Origin: Bacillaceae bacterium
GTDB taxonomy: Bacteria > Bacillota > Bacilli > Bacillales > Amphibacillaceae
Length of the DNA stretch: 8,775 bases
NCBI GenBank assembly: GCA_030152985.1
Contig: JASLIE010000144.1
Span: 1-8,775, forward strand
Direction of reading: 5' to 3'
Position 1 is the first letter of the stretch. Each line of letters begins with the position of its first letter. Positions 7,412 through 8,775 of the stretch are shown here, piece by piece. The position numbers and the translations under genes were made by a program. The notes beneath the pieces are model-generated. The model had not been told where the DNA came from. It was given only the letters and a program-made list of their open reading frames with translations, and did no database searches.

Positions 7412-7896
7412 AAACAGTTTATTTAGCACTTGGCACGAATGTAGGAGAGCGAAAAAGGAATTTAGAAAAGGCAATTCAAGCATTAAAGGACCATCCTTTG
7501 ATTCAAGTAAAAAAGATATCTTCATTATATGAGACCGAACCAGTTGGTTTTTTAGATCAGGATAAATTTCTAAATCAAGTCTTAGAGTGTGAGGTCGATC
7601 TGTCAGCTAAAGAGTTGATTCAAACGACTCAAGCAATTGAAAAGAAACTCGGAAGAAAAAAGACCTTCCTTAATGGTCCGCGGATTATTGATATTGATAT
7701 TTTACTTTATGAGGATATAGAAATTAATGAAGCTGACTTAATCATTCCGCATCCGAGAATGCAGCAAAGAGCTTTTGTCCTTGTACCGCTTGAAGAGTTA
7801 GCAGCTGACCTTGTTATTCCGAGTGTGGGTGAAACCGTCAGTCAATGCTTAAAAAAGTTACCCTCATCCGATATAGCTGGCCTTGTCAAGAAATAA
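7408..7896 (+). CDS. folK: 2-amino-4-hydroxy-6-hydroxymethyldihydropteridine pyrophosphokinase (HPPK)
   Basis: FolK transfers pyrophosphate from ATP to 6-hydroxymethyl-7,8-dihydropterin, making the substrate of FolP. The protein has 162 residues, typical for a single-domain HPPK. Motifs in order are LALGTNVGER at the N-terminus (6-15), SSLYETEPVGF (38-48), and the signature GPRIIDIDILLYED (90-103), in which D95 and D97 bind the two magnesium ions. IPHPRMQQRAFVLVPL (113-128) is the conserved C-terminal block. ATG 7408 overlaps the folB TGA stop in the four-base arrangement ATGA, with Shine-Dalgarno AAGGGAG at 7393-7399 inside folB. The pathway order is FolB, FolK, FolP, while the gene order is folP, folB, folK, the usual Bacillales arrangement. 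No terminator is evident after it. Confidence 0.97.
   Translation: MKTVYLALGTNVGERKRNLEKAIQALKDHPLIQVKKISSLYETEPVGFLDQDKFLNQVLECEVDLSAKELIQTTQAIEKKLGRKKTFLNGPRIIDIDILLYEDIEINEADLIIPHPRMQQRAFVLVPLEELAADLVIPSVGETVSQCLKKLPSSDIAGLVKK

Positions 7897-8775
<879 letters not shown>

Overview
This window is an A+T-rich stretch of a Firmicutes (Bacillales-type) chromosome. All real genes lie on the + strand in the order tilS (3' part), hpt, ftsH, coaX, hslO, cysK, folP, folB, folK, lysS (5' part). This is the conserved housekeeping neighbourhood known from Bacillus, Listeria and Staphylococcus. The proteins look like Bacillales orthologues, ribosome-binding sites are strong and purine-rich, and promoters resemble the sigma-A type. 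Three starts are not ATG (GTG for hpt and lysS, probably TTG for folB). The genus cannot be fixed from sequence alone. Having coaX but no pabB-pabA-pabC between cysK and folP makes it more Listeria-like than B. subtilis-like. Staphylococcus aureus is, from memory, similar but lacks coaX. No gene (dusB or yazB) lies between folK and lysS.

Layout. Bases 1-726 are the last 241 codons of tilS (tRNA-Ile2 lysidine synthetase), followed closely by hpt (hypoxanthine-guanine phosphoribosyltransferase). A 95-base gap carries a good ftsH promoter. ftsH encodes the membrane AAA+ zinc protease and ends in a strong intrinsic terminator. coaX (type III pantothenate kinase) and hslO (Hsp33 redox chaperone) form a unit one base apart. 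cysK (cysteine synthase) has its own near-consensus promoter (TTGACA, 17 bases, TAAGAT), a candidate operator in its short leader, and a strong terminator overlapping its stop codon. folP-folB-folK overlap each other and supply consecutive steps of dihydropteroate synthesis. A 107-base gap without an evident terminator leads into lysS, which runs off the right edge.

How the genes work together. folB, folK and folP convert dihydroneopterin to dihydropteroate; the 4-aminobenzoate must come from genes elsewhere. The other genes are unlinked housekeeping functions: tRNA decoding and charging (tilS, lysS), purine salvage (hpt), membrane proteolysis (ftsH), coenzyme A synthesis (coaX), oxidative-stress chaperoning (hslO) and cysteine synthesis (cysK). 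The predicted transcription units are (tilS-)hpt, ftsH, coaX-hslO with possible read-through into cysK, cysK, and folP-folB-folK with possible read-through into lysS.

I found no mobile element, CRISPR array, RNA gene, riboswitch or sign of recent transfer. This is an ordinary core-genome region. The second-look points are start-site corrections, promoter and operator candidates, and gene-order differences; I do not see a novel system.
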